NCBI GenBank assembly: GCA_047445235.1
Contig: JBLGEO010000088.1
Location: forward strand, 1-29,982
Direction: 5' to 3'
DNA length: 29,982 nt
DNA from: JBDSRX01 sp047445235
GTDB taxonomy: Bacteria; Patescibacteriota; Dojkabacteria; J137
Of the stretch, positions 7,651 through 13,380 are shown in pieces. Numbering within the stretch: position 1 is the stretch's first letter; each line of letters opens with the position of its first letter. The position numbers and the translations under genes were made by a program. The notes under the pieces were generated by a model. The model searched no databases, was not told where the DNA came from, and worked only from the letters and a program-made list of their open reading frames with translations.

Positions 7651-8712
7651 CTAAGAGAAAATTCCTATGTCTTCTGGAATATATTGTCTAAAGTTATCTT
7701 TTGTTATTCGGACACCAGTTGCTAGTCCTTGAACTATTTGTAGTGCTACTTTTCTAGCTAATTCGGTCAAGGTTCTTTCTAACTGTCTAACACCAGCATC
7801 AAAACCCAAAGGTCTAATTACTAAAGGCCAGGCATCTTCGTCGAAAGAAAGCTGCTCCTCTGTAATCCCAGTTGCCTCTCTAACTTTTGGTAATAGGTAA
7901 TTCTTTGCAATCATAACTTTATCGTTGTCCGTATAGCTCCCAAATCTAATTACCTCAAGTCTATCCAAAAGTGCTGCAGAAATTCCACCCAGGTTATTTG
8001 CTGTACAAATAAACATTACTTTAGATAAATCTATTGGATAGTCTAAATACTTATCCATAAAGGTTGAGTTTTGCTCAGGATCTAAAATCTCTAGTAAAGC
8101 AGCCATAACGTCTGCCTTAGTTCCACCAGATGCAGATACCTTCTCTATTTCATCCAATAGAATTAAAGGATTCATTGATTGTGTTCTTACCAGTGCCTTA
8201 ATTATTTGACCTGGCTCTGCGTTAAGTTGTCCTCTTACAATACCTCTAATCTCAGTAACTGAGCTTAAACCTCCTAAGGAGATTCTCATAAATTTTCTAT
8301 TTAAAGCTAAAGACATTGCCTTAGCCATGGATGTTTTACCTACTCCTTGGATTCCAACAAAACATAGAATTGGCGAATGTGATGAGTTTCCTTCTAACTT
8401 TGCCATATCTGCTTCTAAGTTTTCTACATTACCTTGCACAACTTTTAGCTGCTGATTTTGAAGTTTAATTACTGCTAAATATTCCATCACTCTATTTTTT
8501 ACAGGTTCTAATCCATAGTTATACTTGTCTAAAACTGATTTTGCGTTAGTTAGATCCAGGTTCTCTTGCTCGTACTTTCCAAATGGAAGTTGGGATATCC
8601 AGTTAACGTACTCTGAAACTGGTTCAAACTCTTGAGAATAACCACCTGTTTGAGCCATTTTTACTAATCTATTTATCATTCCTTCTGCTTTGTCTCTTAG
8701 ACCTTGCGGCAT
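7651..8712 (-). CDS. Lon-type AAA+ ATPase without protease domain
   Basis: The 353-residue product matches the ATPase core of Lon. It has a coiled coil (residues 1-20), the LPFGKYEQENLDLTNAKSVLD segment, Walker A GIQGVGKTS (120-128), Walker B LILLDEIEK (183-191), sensor-1 TANN (237-240), an arginine finger in LLDRLEVI (Arg251) and sensor-2 GVRQLER. It stops right after the small AAA domain. The S16 protease domain with its Ser-Lys dyad is absent, and so is the N-terminal LON substrate domain. A ~25-residue insertion (QLKVVQGNVENLEADMAKLEG) precedes the Walker A strand. Probably an unfoldase or remodeller, not a protease. The reading frame continues upstream of the ATG without an in-frame start (see 8748-8813), so the true N-terminus is uncertain. 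Confidence 0.85.
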   Translation of the reverse strand: MPQGLRDKAEGMINRLVKMAQTGGYSQEFEPVSEYVNWISQLPFGKYEQENLDLTNAKSVLDKYNYGLEPVKNRVMEYLAVIKLQNQQLKVVQGNVENLEADMAKLEGNSSHSPILCFVGIQGVGKTSMAKAMSLALNRKFMRISLGGLSSVTEIRGIVRGQLNAEPGQIIKALVRTQSMNPLILLDEIEKVSASGGTKADVMAALLEILDPEQNSTFMDKYLDYPIDLSKVMFICTANNLGGISAALLDRLEVIRFGSYTDNDKVMIAKNYLLPKVREATGITEEQLSFDEDAWPLVIRPLGFDAGVRQLERTLTELARKVALQIVQGLATGVRITKDNFRQYIPEDIGIFS

Positions 8713-8747
8713 GTTTATAGATGCCTCAATTTTCTTCTCTAAGGTGT

Positions 8748-8813
8748 TTATGTAGATGTACTAGTACTTTGTGGGGCTACTGGAGCTGTTTGAGGATTTG
8801 TTGTTGGTTCCAT
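8748..8813 (-). other. Detached N-terminal reading frame of the Lon-like gene (possible -1 frameshift)
   Basis: A 21-codon ORF starts at ATG 8813 and encodes a Pro/Thr/Ser-rich peptide (MEPTTNPQTAP...STST) before a TAA at 8748-8750. In the -1 frame the Lon-like gene is open from 8760 and reads YINTLEKKIEASIN directly into the annotated Met at 8712; this resembles the Lon coiled coil before the ATPase core. A -1 shift between 8760 and 8748 would join them into one protein about 38 residues longer. It could be an assembly error, a real mutation or recoding. Confidence 0.5.
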
Positions 8814-8875
8814 TTAATTTCTTTAATTACTCTATTCTCGTGAATTACTGAGTGTTTGTCAACCAATTCCCTCTG

Positions 8876-8952
8876 AATCATCCCGAGCGCAGTCGAGGGA
8901 TCTCTCTGCCCAGAGTGATCCATTCGACTCGCTTCGCTCGCACACGATGATT
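8876..8952. repeat. REP-like long imperfect hairpin
   Basis: AATCATC (8876-8882) pairs with GATGATT (8946-8952). Inside, GAGCG/CGCTC, AGTCGA/TCGACT, GATC/GATC and CTCTG/CAGAG stack into one long interrupted stem of about 77 bases. It is clearly GC-richer than its surroundings. The motif ATCCCGAGCGCAGTCGAGGG resembles dispersed repeats I have seen in many unrelated draft genomes. Only one copy occurs in this window. The rest of the gene-free interval 8814-9065 holds a possible TTGACA (minus, 8857-8862) upstream of the Lon-like gene and the rplY terminator. Confidence 0.7.
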
Positions 8953-9017
8953 AAGTAACTTCGATCATGCTAAGAGCATAGAATTAAAGTTATAGGTGGT
9001 AACGGCTTTGCCGCATA

Positions 9018-9043
9018 GAAAAAGGACCCGATTTCTCGAGTCC
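9018..9043 (-). terminator. rplY intrinsic terminator
   Basis: On the minus strand GGACTCGA - GAAA - TCGGGTCC forms an 8-bp stem (one G-U) with a GNRA loop, followed by TTTTT. It lies about 23 bases past the rplY stop. Confidence 0.85.
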
Positions 9044-9065
9044 CTTTAAATTCTTTTCTTGAAGA

Positions 9066-9767
9066 TTATTTCTCTTCTTTCTTATCTCCCTCTGCTTCAG
9101 CTCCCTCAACTACTACTGCTTTAGGAATTGGATTACCTTCTGCATCAAGCTTTTGGTTACCTTCAGCATCTAGTTCGTATTCAACTTCTGCAACAACTTC
9201 TTCAACTATTTCCTTTTGAGGAGCTGCGATGTTTACAATAGTTGCATTCTCTCCAACGCTTGAGTCGAATTCTACTCCCTCTGGTAATACAAGATCGTGA
9301 ACAGTTACACCGTCTCCAATGTTTTCTAGTTTAGAAATATCTACTTCTAAATGATCAGGTAAGTCTCTTGGTAAACAGTACAATTGAACTGCGTCCATTG
9401 CTGTAATTAAGAAACCAACATTCTGCTTAACTGCAGGTGCCTCTCCTAAGAATTGAATTGGAACATCAACCGTAATCTTAGATTCTTCATCAACTTGATA
9501 GAAACTAACGTCTAAAAGCTTATCTGAAATTGGTTTAACAAACATGCTCTTAATAAGAACTTTAGTTGTTTTACCACCTTCAATTTCTAAGTCTAAAAAC
9601 TTGTTAAATCCTACTGCCTTAAATGCTTTAGAAAAATCAGTTCTTTTGATTTGAATGTTTTCTGATTTTTTCTTTGGTCCGTATACAGATGCAGGAACAA
9701 TTCCTTCCTCTCTTAGGTTCTTAACTTTCCTTCCGGTTACTTCTCTTTTTTGTGCTACTAATTTCAT
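9066..9767 (-). CDS. rplY: 50S ribosomal protein bL25 (CTC form)
   Basis: The 233 residues match the long CTC-type bL25, which binds the 5S rRNA/central protuberance. The N-terminal L25 domain has REVTGRKVKNLREEGIVPASVYG (first ~30 residues). The TL5-like C-terminal beta domain covers roughly residues 95-190 (VPIQFLGEAPAVKQN, LPRDLPDHLEVDISKL, VLPEGVEFD). The tail is acidic and contains a near-duplicate LDAEGNQK / LDAEGNPIPKA, then ends in GDKKEEK. The gene has its own promoter (TTGTTA-18-TATAAT) and terminator and stands alone. No Shine-Dalgarno sequence precedes the ATG. Confidence 0.95.
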   Translation of the reverse strand: MKLVAQKREVTGRKVKNLREEGIVPASVYGPKKKSENIQIKRTDFSKAFKAVGFNKFLDLEIEGGKTTKVLIKSMFVKPISDKLLDVSFYQVDEESKITVDVPIQFLGEAPAVKQNVGFLITAMDAVQLYCLPRDLPDHLEVDISKLENIGDGVTVHDLVLPEGVEFDSSVGENATIVNIAAPQKEIVEEVVAEVEYELDAEGNQKLDAEGNPIPKAVVVEGAEAEGDKKEEK

Positions 9768-9802
9768 AATTTGTTAATTTAAATTTTATTCAAATGCGGA
9801 GA

Positions 9803-9832
9803 ATTATACTATAAACACAGTGGAAATAACAA
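9803..9832 (-). promoter_or_regulatory. rplY promoter
   Basis: On the minus strand TTGTTA (9827-9832) and a perfect TATAAT (9803-9808) are 18 bases apart. The -35 overlaps the left arm of the inverted repeat that extends into the yidC 3' end. Confidence 0.75.
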
Positions 9833-9875
9833 ATATCAAATGCCAAAATCCAAAGCTTCGCTTATTTGATATTTG
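9830..9875. repeat. Inverted repeat reaching into the yidC stop
   Basis: CAAATATCAAA (9830-9840) is inverted at 9865-9875 (TTTGATATTTG); related CAAAATCCAAA and TTTGGATTTG arms lie inside and outside. The right half encodes the last codons of yidC (NPNIK). The sequence type (AATCCAAATATCAAAT) resembles short dispersed repeats in other CPR genomes, from memory. It may also act as a weak terminator for yidC. Confidence 0.55.
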
Positions 9876-10740
9876 GATTTGTCTGTTTCTTCTGGAATTC
9901 AGCTTCTAATTGTCTACCGTTTATTCTATTGACATAAAGCTGTTGAATAATACCAAATGTTCCTTGAGCTATCCAGTAGATGCTAAGTCCAATAGGGAAT
10001 CCCAATGCTCCAAAAATAAGCAAAGCAGGGAATAAAATCATTGTTTGCTGTGTTGTATTTGTAACAATATCTCCGAAATCGTCTGGCTTGTTTGGGTCCT
10101 TCTTATCGTTCTTGTTTTTCTTCTTTTCTTCTTTACCATACTTCTTTCTTATCTCTTTCATTTGAGCCTGGCCTTTAAAGCTGAGTTTCATAGAAGCGTA
10201 TTGAGTAATACCTGTTAATCCAATTAATATTAAGTAAGGTAATACTGGGCCTAGGTTTCCAATTCCAATCTCGTTTGCTGTCTTTCCAAGATCAACTATT
10301 CCGAAAAATGATGAATGGAAAGTGTAATTAGATGCAAAACCAGGAACAAAACTATATGCTAAGTTGTTAAAACTAGCAGCACCTTGGCTGAAAATATCTC
10401 TAATAACATGGTCTATATTGATGAATAAGATAAGCTGAACTATAAGAGGAAGACATCCACTCAATAAAGTTGGTAAGTATTCAGAGTTAACTTTCATTAA
10501 TTCTTTATTCTGCATTTCTTTATCATTCTTATACTTCTCTTTTATCTCCTTCATCTTATCGTTTGCTTCCATATTTTTTCCCATCATTCGAGTCTGTCTC
10601 AAAATTAGAGGGAACATAATAAGCTTAGCGATTAAGGAGATTGCGATTATAGATAAACCTAAATTCTCGGAGAATAATCTATAGAAAACAACAATTAAGT
10701 TGTAGATTGGTTGATAAAACAGTACTGTAAAAATATCCAC
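9862..10740 (-). CDS. yidC: Membrane protein insertase YidC/Oxa1
   Basis: The 292-residue protein is the short form lacking the large periplasmic domain of Gram-negative YidC. It inserts proteins into the cytoplasmic membrane, with or without SecYEG. Visible are the first core helix with a basic residue (SLIAKLIMFPLILRQTRMM), the cytoplasmic helical hairpin (NDKMKEIKEKYKND...ELMKVN), and helices at LPTLLSGCLPLIVQLILF, LGPVLPYLILIGLTGI and MILFPALLIFGALGFPIGLSIYWI. A Lys-rich segment (KEEKKKNKNDKKDPNK) lies before the last pair of helices. The start is GTG at 10740 with no Shine-Dalgarno sequence. The last codons lie in a repeat (9830-9875). The usual rpmH-rnpA neighbours are absent. Confidence 0.93.
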   Translation of the reverse strand: MDIFTVLFYQPIYNLIVVFYRLFSENLGLSIIAISLIAKLIMFPLILRQTRMMGKNMEANDKMKEIKEKYKNDKEMQNKELMKVNSEYLPTLLSGCLPLIVQLILFINIDHVIRDIFSQGAASFNNLAYSFVPGFASNYTFHSSFFGIVDLGKTANEIGIGNLGPVLPYLILIGLTGITQYASMKLSFKGQAQMKEIRKKYGKEEKKKNKNDKKDPNKPDDFGDIVTNTTQQTMILFPALLIFGALGFPIGLSIYWIAQGTFGIIQQLYVNRINGRQLEAEFQKKQTNPNIK

Positions 10741-10798
10741 GGTTGAAAATTTAATGAAAATAAACTTATCAATAATAACATACGGAGCTTACAGATAA

Positions 10799-11253
10799 CA
10801 GCTTACAGAAGGAAGATTAATGGTTTTGTGTTCTGATACATTGCGTGTTTAGGTTAATTTTCGTTATTGTTGAAAATGCAAAATTTTAGAAATCTTGAAA
10901 TATGGAAAAGGAGTTATCTTTTTACATTAAAAATTTACAAAGTAACTGCTCTCTTCCCTGTAAGTGAAAATTATAATTTAACAAGTCAAATTAGACGAGC
11001 CGCAGTATCTATACCTTCAAATATATCCGAGGGTTGTGCAAAACTTAGCAGGAAGGATTTTTTAAGATTCTTAGAAATCTCATTAGGATCTATTTGTGAA
11101 CTGCAGACTCAAATAGAGATTTGCAAAGACTTAAATTACATTAAGGAGAATACTTTTTCTGAACTTAGTAAAGAACTATTAGAAATTAAGAAAATGACCT
11201 CGTCCTACATATTTAAAACTAGGAATAATCTGTAGTCTGTCTTCTGTAAGCTG
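10799..11253. repeat. 13-bp inverted repeats bracketing the four-helix-bundle gene
   Basis: CAGCTTACAGAAG at 10799-10811 recurs exactly, inverted, at 11241-11253. Outside each arm lies a further partial AGCTT copy (AGCTTACAGA at 10787-10796; AAGCTT at 11255-11260). Together the arms enclose the S23-like gene as a unit of about 455 bases, like the paired ends of rRNA intervening sequences that carry the same gene family. No transposase is present. Confidence 0.65.
10876..11235 (+). CDS. Four-helix-bundle protein (S23/IVS family)
   Basis: From the ATG at 10876 the product is 119 residues; a TTG start nine bases earlier is possible but less likely. The signature of the S23 / TIGR02436 family is clear: FRNLEIWKRSYLFTLKIY, LTSQIRRAAVSIPSNISEG, FLRFLEISLGSICELQTQIEI. 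These proteins form pentameric helical bundles. They are encoded in 23S rRNA intervening sequences and resemble the Avd accessory protein of diversity-generating retroelements; the cellular role is not settled. Here it is not in rRNA but between 13-bp inverted repeats. No reverse transcriptase is in the window. Confidence 0.92.
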   Translation: MQNFRNLEIWKRSYLFTLKIYKVTALFPVSENYNLTSQIRRAAVSIPSNISEGCAKLSRKDFLRFLEISLGSICELQTQIEICKDLNYIKENTFSELSKELLEIKKMTSSYIFKTRNNL

Positions 11254-11265
11254 CAAGCTTTTAGA

Positions 11266-11294
11266 AACAAAAAACCACCACATTCCTGTGATGG
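11266..11294 (-). terminator. tmRNA intrinsic terminator
   Basis: On the minus strand CCATCACA - GGAA - TGTGGTGG forms an 8-bp stem (one U-G) followed by six T. It begins 5 bases past the CCA end of the tmRNA. Confidence 0.9.
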
Positions 11295-11299
11295 CCTTT

Positions 11300-11740
11300 T
11301 GGTGGAGATGACCGGTTACCCGGTGTCCATGTAAACTTCAAACAACATAGTCTTACATACTTAGTCCATTTGGGTACAGTAGCTTATAAAAATGTACAAA
11401 AACAAGCTAAAGAAAATCTCCTATCTTAATTTAAGTTCTGAGTTTTTACAGGGAACTTAAATGCATTCTAACTTTGGGACGCTTGAGTTTCTCGCTAGAA
11501 GGAAGAAAGTTCAAACGGCTGGTCTACTTGTTGTTTCGTCCAGCTTTTATAACTTAAGCAAAAGCCAAAGTTACTGCAGGTGCAGTAAAGAAGTTTTTTA
11601 CAGAAGCTACAAAATTATTTAGTTTGTTGACGTTTAGGTCAAGGTAGTCTTACGACTAGTCACATTATTATTTACGAGGACTTGCGGCAAAACCTCGGTA
11701 TGCTATGAAATTTTTAATCTACTGTCGAGAAAACATCCCC
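11300..11740 (-). ncRNA. ssrA: Transfer-messenger RNA (tmRNA)
   Basis: tmRNA with SmpB rescues stalled ribosomes and tags the unfinished protein for proteolysis. The 5' end GGGGATG (11740-11734) pairs fully with CATCTCC before ACCA at the 3' end (11310-11300), keeping the G3-U70 pair read by alanyl-tRNA synthetase. CTCGACAG after the 5' strand matches the tmRNA D-arm, and CATACCGAGG...CCTCGTAAA matches the conserved helix seen in E. coli. The tag frame (11628-11554) ends in a stop codon. CCA is encoded. At 441 bases it is longer than usual. Odd points: the T-arm is ACCGG-GTAA-CCGGT, with a four-base GNRA loop in place of the seven-base T-loop, and a TAGTC-GTAA-GACTA hairpin sits where pseudoknot 1 is expected. 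Own promoter and terminator. Confidence 0.95.
11554..11628 (-). other. tmRNA proteolysis-tag reading frame
   Basis: The frame reads NKLNNFVASVKNFF followed by TAPAVTLAFA and TAA, 24 residues if AAC after ...AACGTC is the resume codon. The frame is closed by a TAA eight codons upstream, so the start is uncertain by a few residues. The hydrophobic end LAFA resembles the AFA ending of mycoplasma tags more than the common LAA, so the receiving protease may differ. Confidence 0.75.
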
Positions 11741-11787
11741 TAAATAAACTCAGATAAGTGCACTTAGTGAACGTTTTAGACATTTAT

Positions 11788-11816
11788 ATTATACCACTTT
11801 TTAAGGATTTTGACGA
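11788..11816 (-). promoter_or_regulatory. ssrA promoter
   Basis: On the minus strand TCGTCA (11811-11816) and a perfect TATAAT (11788-11793) are 17 bases apart; TTGTCG three bases further out is an alternative -35 with a 20-base gap. The start would lie ~40 bases before the mature tmRNA 5' end, leaving a leader for RNase P to remove. Confidence 0.7.
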
Positions 11817-12113
11817 CAACTCTCTTTAGGTCTACTTTCTGCCAGGCTATGTAACAGCCTCTTCAGAATCAAAATCAATTATACTGTTGCCAGCCCTAGG
11901 TGACTAAACCCTAGCCAAAAACACCTAAAAATGGTAAAATCTCATGCAATTAATGTCTTAGTTGACTTAGTGCAAATGCTTACTCTGTAAGCAAGAACCT
12001 TAAAAATAGAAGTAGAAATCGGACCGTCGTCCCATGAAAGCGCAGTAATCTGCTCTCTCACTGGGCGAGGGCCCGATAAATTTATAAGCATCTTAGCAAA
12101 AGGATCCGTAAGA
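11817..12113 (+). other. Gene-free interval with several inverted repeats
   Basis: No gene is visible. Hairpins include AGGCT/AGCCT (11844-11860), CTAGG/CCTAG (11896-11914) with GGTG/CACC (11899-11925) as a competing or pseudoknot stem, and a perfect TGCTTAC-TCT-GTAAGCA (11977-11993). The last overlaps a possible weak promoter starting at TTGACT (11962-11967) and could be an operator. A 19-codon ORF at 11931-11990 has no ribosome site and I do not call it a gene. Confidence 0.45.
12018..12077 (+). other. Structured leader hairpin upstream of the 12114 gene
   Basis: ATCGG/CCGAT, CC/GG and CCCA/TGGG stack across small internal loops, and GCAG-TAAT-CTGC forms an apical stem. The 60-base structure ends 36 bases before the ATG at 12114 and is GC-rich. 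It could be a 5' UTR regulatory element; I could not match it to a known RNA class. Confidence 0.5.
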
Positions 12114-12536
12114 ATGAATAGTCCAGCCTTAGTAGTTCTCCCTCATGAATTTATTCATCAGGAAAGAGACGTAAGCTTCGTTTTGCATCGTCAGGAAAGC
12201 GATGACCCTAATACAGCGATTTACAGCAATGGATTTCGCAGTATTCAAATTTCGATGCCGAGTGATCGGCGTCGACGCGAATATGAGTACGGGCCAATAA
12301 CTCCATTGTGTCCTGAAAGCTTGCCTACCGAACTTTCTGTACTAGTGGGCGAAAAACGGAAGATCTTGACTCTGGGGGCGATAATCCCCATTGAAGATCA
12401 CTTAGCCTTCGCTAACGGGGCTACTCAAGAAGGCTCCTATAGCTTCGAAGGTAAGAATCGTAGCCTAGTGCTCAAGTTTGGGCTTAGTGACCTGAACGAA
12501 GCTAAGTTTAGCAAATTGTTCTCGACCAAGATTTAG
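12114..12536 (+). CDS. Unknown soluble protein of the ssrA-adjacent island
   Basis: The 140-residue product has no recognised family. It looks beta-rich, without membrane segments or cysteine motifs; the basic stretch SDRRRREYEYG sits near residue 60, and ILTLGAIIPIEDHLAFANGA near residues 82-102. The start is supported by AGGA nine bases upstream, in contrast to most genes in the window. Codon use (CGT, CGA, CGG, GCG, GGC) and GC content are visibly higher than in neighbours, suggesting acquisition. Part of it resembles the next gene (TL-x-A-x-IP), so the two may be paralogues. A 60-base structured RNA element lies upstream and a CCCCAG-GTAA-CTGGGG hairpin downstream. Confidence 0.6.
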   Translation: MNSPALVVLPHEFIHQERDVSFVLHRQESDDPNTAIYSNGFRSIQISMPSDRRRREYEYGPITPLCPESLPTELSVLVGEKRKILTLGAIIPIEDHLAFANGATQEGSYSFEGKNRSLVLKFGLSDLNEAKFSKLFSTKI

Positions 12537-12549
12537 TTCAATCCAATAG

Positions 12550-12567
12550 TCCCCAGGTAACTGGGGA
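12550..12567 (+). other. Perfect hairpin with GTAA tetraloop between the two plus-strand island genes
   Basis: TCCCCAG - GTAA - CTGGGGA is a 7-bp stem with a GNRA loop, 14 bases past the stop of the 12114 gene. It is followed by GAAAGGAGG rather than a T-run, so it is not a standard terminator. It could stabilise or partly end the transcript. Confidence 0.6.
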
Positions 12568-12680
12568 GAAAGGAGGCTTATTTATTACTCTACTTCTATT
12601 TAAGCCTTAAAGTATATCCCCAAAAGAATATTATGTATTTTTTTGGGAACATACGGTTCCAAATAAGGAATGGTGTATTA

Positions 12681-12878
12681 ATGAACATTATAAGTATTGA
12701 AATGGAACGTGGCTTTAGAAGAGAAATAATACACGATAGTATGGTATTTACTCTATGTGCAACAATTCCATTGACTAATGGGTTTAAGGCTCATTACAAA
12801 AACAATACGCATTCATTGGAAGCTATTAAACTTGAGGGGAAACCCGTCAGTTATAGTGATCCAGAGCTGAATGAGTAA
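12681..12878 (+). CDS. Small unknown protein, possible paralogue of the 12114 product
   Basis: I start at ATG 12681 (65 residues, MNIISIEMERGFRREI), because AAGGA lies eleven bases upstream; an in-frame ATG at 12633 would add 16 residues but has no ribosome site. No family recognised. The segment FTLCATIPLTNGFKAHYKN resembles LTLGAIIPIEDHLAFANGA in the preceding gene, and IISIEM...RR resembles SIQISM...RR, so the two may share a domain. It ends just before a hairpin terminator at 12894-12914. Confidence 0.45.
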   Translation: MNIISIEMERGFRREIIHDSMVFTLCATIPLTNGFKAHYKNNTHSLEAIKLEGKPVSYSDPELNE

Positions 12879-12893
12879 AATCATTCAAACAAC

Positions 12894-12914
12894 GGGACTC
12901 TGTAATGGGGTCCC
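12894..12914. terminator. Hairpin terminator between convergent island genes
   Basis: GGGACTC - 7-base loop - GGGTCCC forms a 7-bp stem with one T-G pair. It lies between the convergent 12681-12878 and 12988-13380 genes. T-runs are short on both sides (TTAACTTTCT on plus, TTGTTTG on minus), so efficiency is uncertain. Confidence 0.55.
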
Positions 12915-12987
12915 TTAACTTTCTAATAAATTTCTAAGGGTTAAATCTGGCGTATTGAATAGCAGTAGTTGACTTAACCCTCATCCA

Positions 12988-13380
12988 TCAAGGAGGATCA
13001 GGAGTCGCTAAGGCCTCCATCTTTTCATTCCAATAGTAGAAGCACTTCGTTGAGTTATAACGAAATACTTCCATTTCGTCTACTGGGCCACCAAAACTGT
13101 GCTTACGGTACACAGTAATTGAAGACCCCATATATGTGAACTGATGGGGATCGGGACGATAATATTGATCGCCAAAAGCATACTTCATATCACTCTCGAA
13201 TATACAACCATGGATTTCCGGCAATGCCTTTTGCAACGGTGACATCACAGAATAGCCGTCCGACCAATGCTTTGCCATGTATGTTAAAGCTGGGGTCGCC
13301 AGTATACCCAGCCCTATAACAATTAAAATTGCGAATGCTACTCTCGCCCTGGGACTTAATCTCATCTTATTTTCCTTCAT
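12988..13380 (-). CDS. Membrane-anchored unknown protein of the island (second gene of pair)
   Basis: I start at ATG 13380, not the upstream in-frame ATG at 13401. The chosen ATG overlaps the preceding stop as ATGA and has GGGAGG seven to eight bases upstream. The 130-residue product has one N-terminal membrane helix (ARVAFAILIVIGLGILATPAL, ~12-32) preceded by Arg/Lys, so the remaining ~95 residues should face outward. That domain is aromatic-rich with two cysteines (HGCIFES, TKCFYYW), which could pair. No family recognised. Composition is GC-richer than the surroundings. Confidence 0.6.
   Translation of the reverse strand: MKENKMRLSPRARVAFAILIVIGLGILATPALTYMAKHWSDGYSVMSPLQKALPEIHGCIFESDMKYAFGDQYYRPDPHQFTYMGSSITVYRKHSFGGPVDEMEVFRYNSTKCFYYWNEKMEALATPDPP

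Noticed and set aside
8876..8952. CRISPR repeat or array
   Set aside because: Only one palindromic unit with no spacers or repeat series.
9980..10165. Plus-strand open frame with a Phe/Ser-rich product inside yidC
   Set aside because: Antisense shadow of the yidC Lys-rich region.
10867..11235. Diversity-generating retroelement (the S23-like gene as avd)
   Set aside because: No reverse transcriptase, template repeat or variable repeat is in the window.
11896..11926. preQ1-I riboswitch
   Set aside because: The pseudoknot-like layout with A-rich tail is suggestive, but the conserved loop residues do not match and the downstream gene is not a queuosine gene.
11931..11990. 19-codon leader ORF upstream of the 12114 gene
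   Set aside because: No ribosome site, no clear promoter and no repeated-codon signature of attenuation.
11817..12113. RNase P RNA, SRP RNA or 6S RNA in the structured interval next to ssrA
   Set aside because: I looked for the conserved RNase P blocks and the SRP GGAAGGAAGCAGCC-type core on both strands and did not find them.
12566..12577. Strong AGGAGG ribosome site after the 12114 gene
   Set aside because: No start codon with a meaningful ORF follows at a usable distance.
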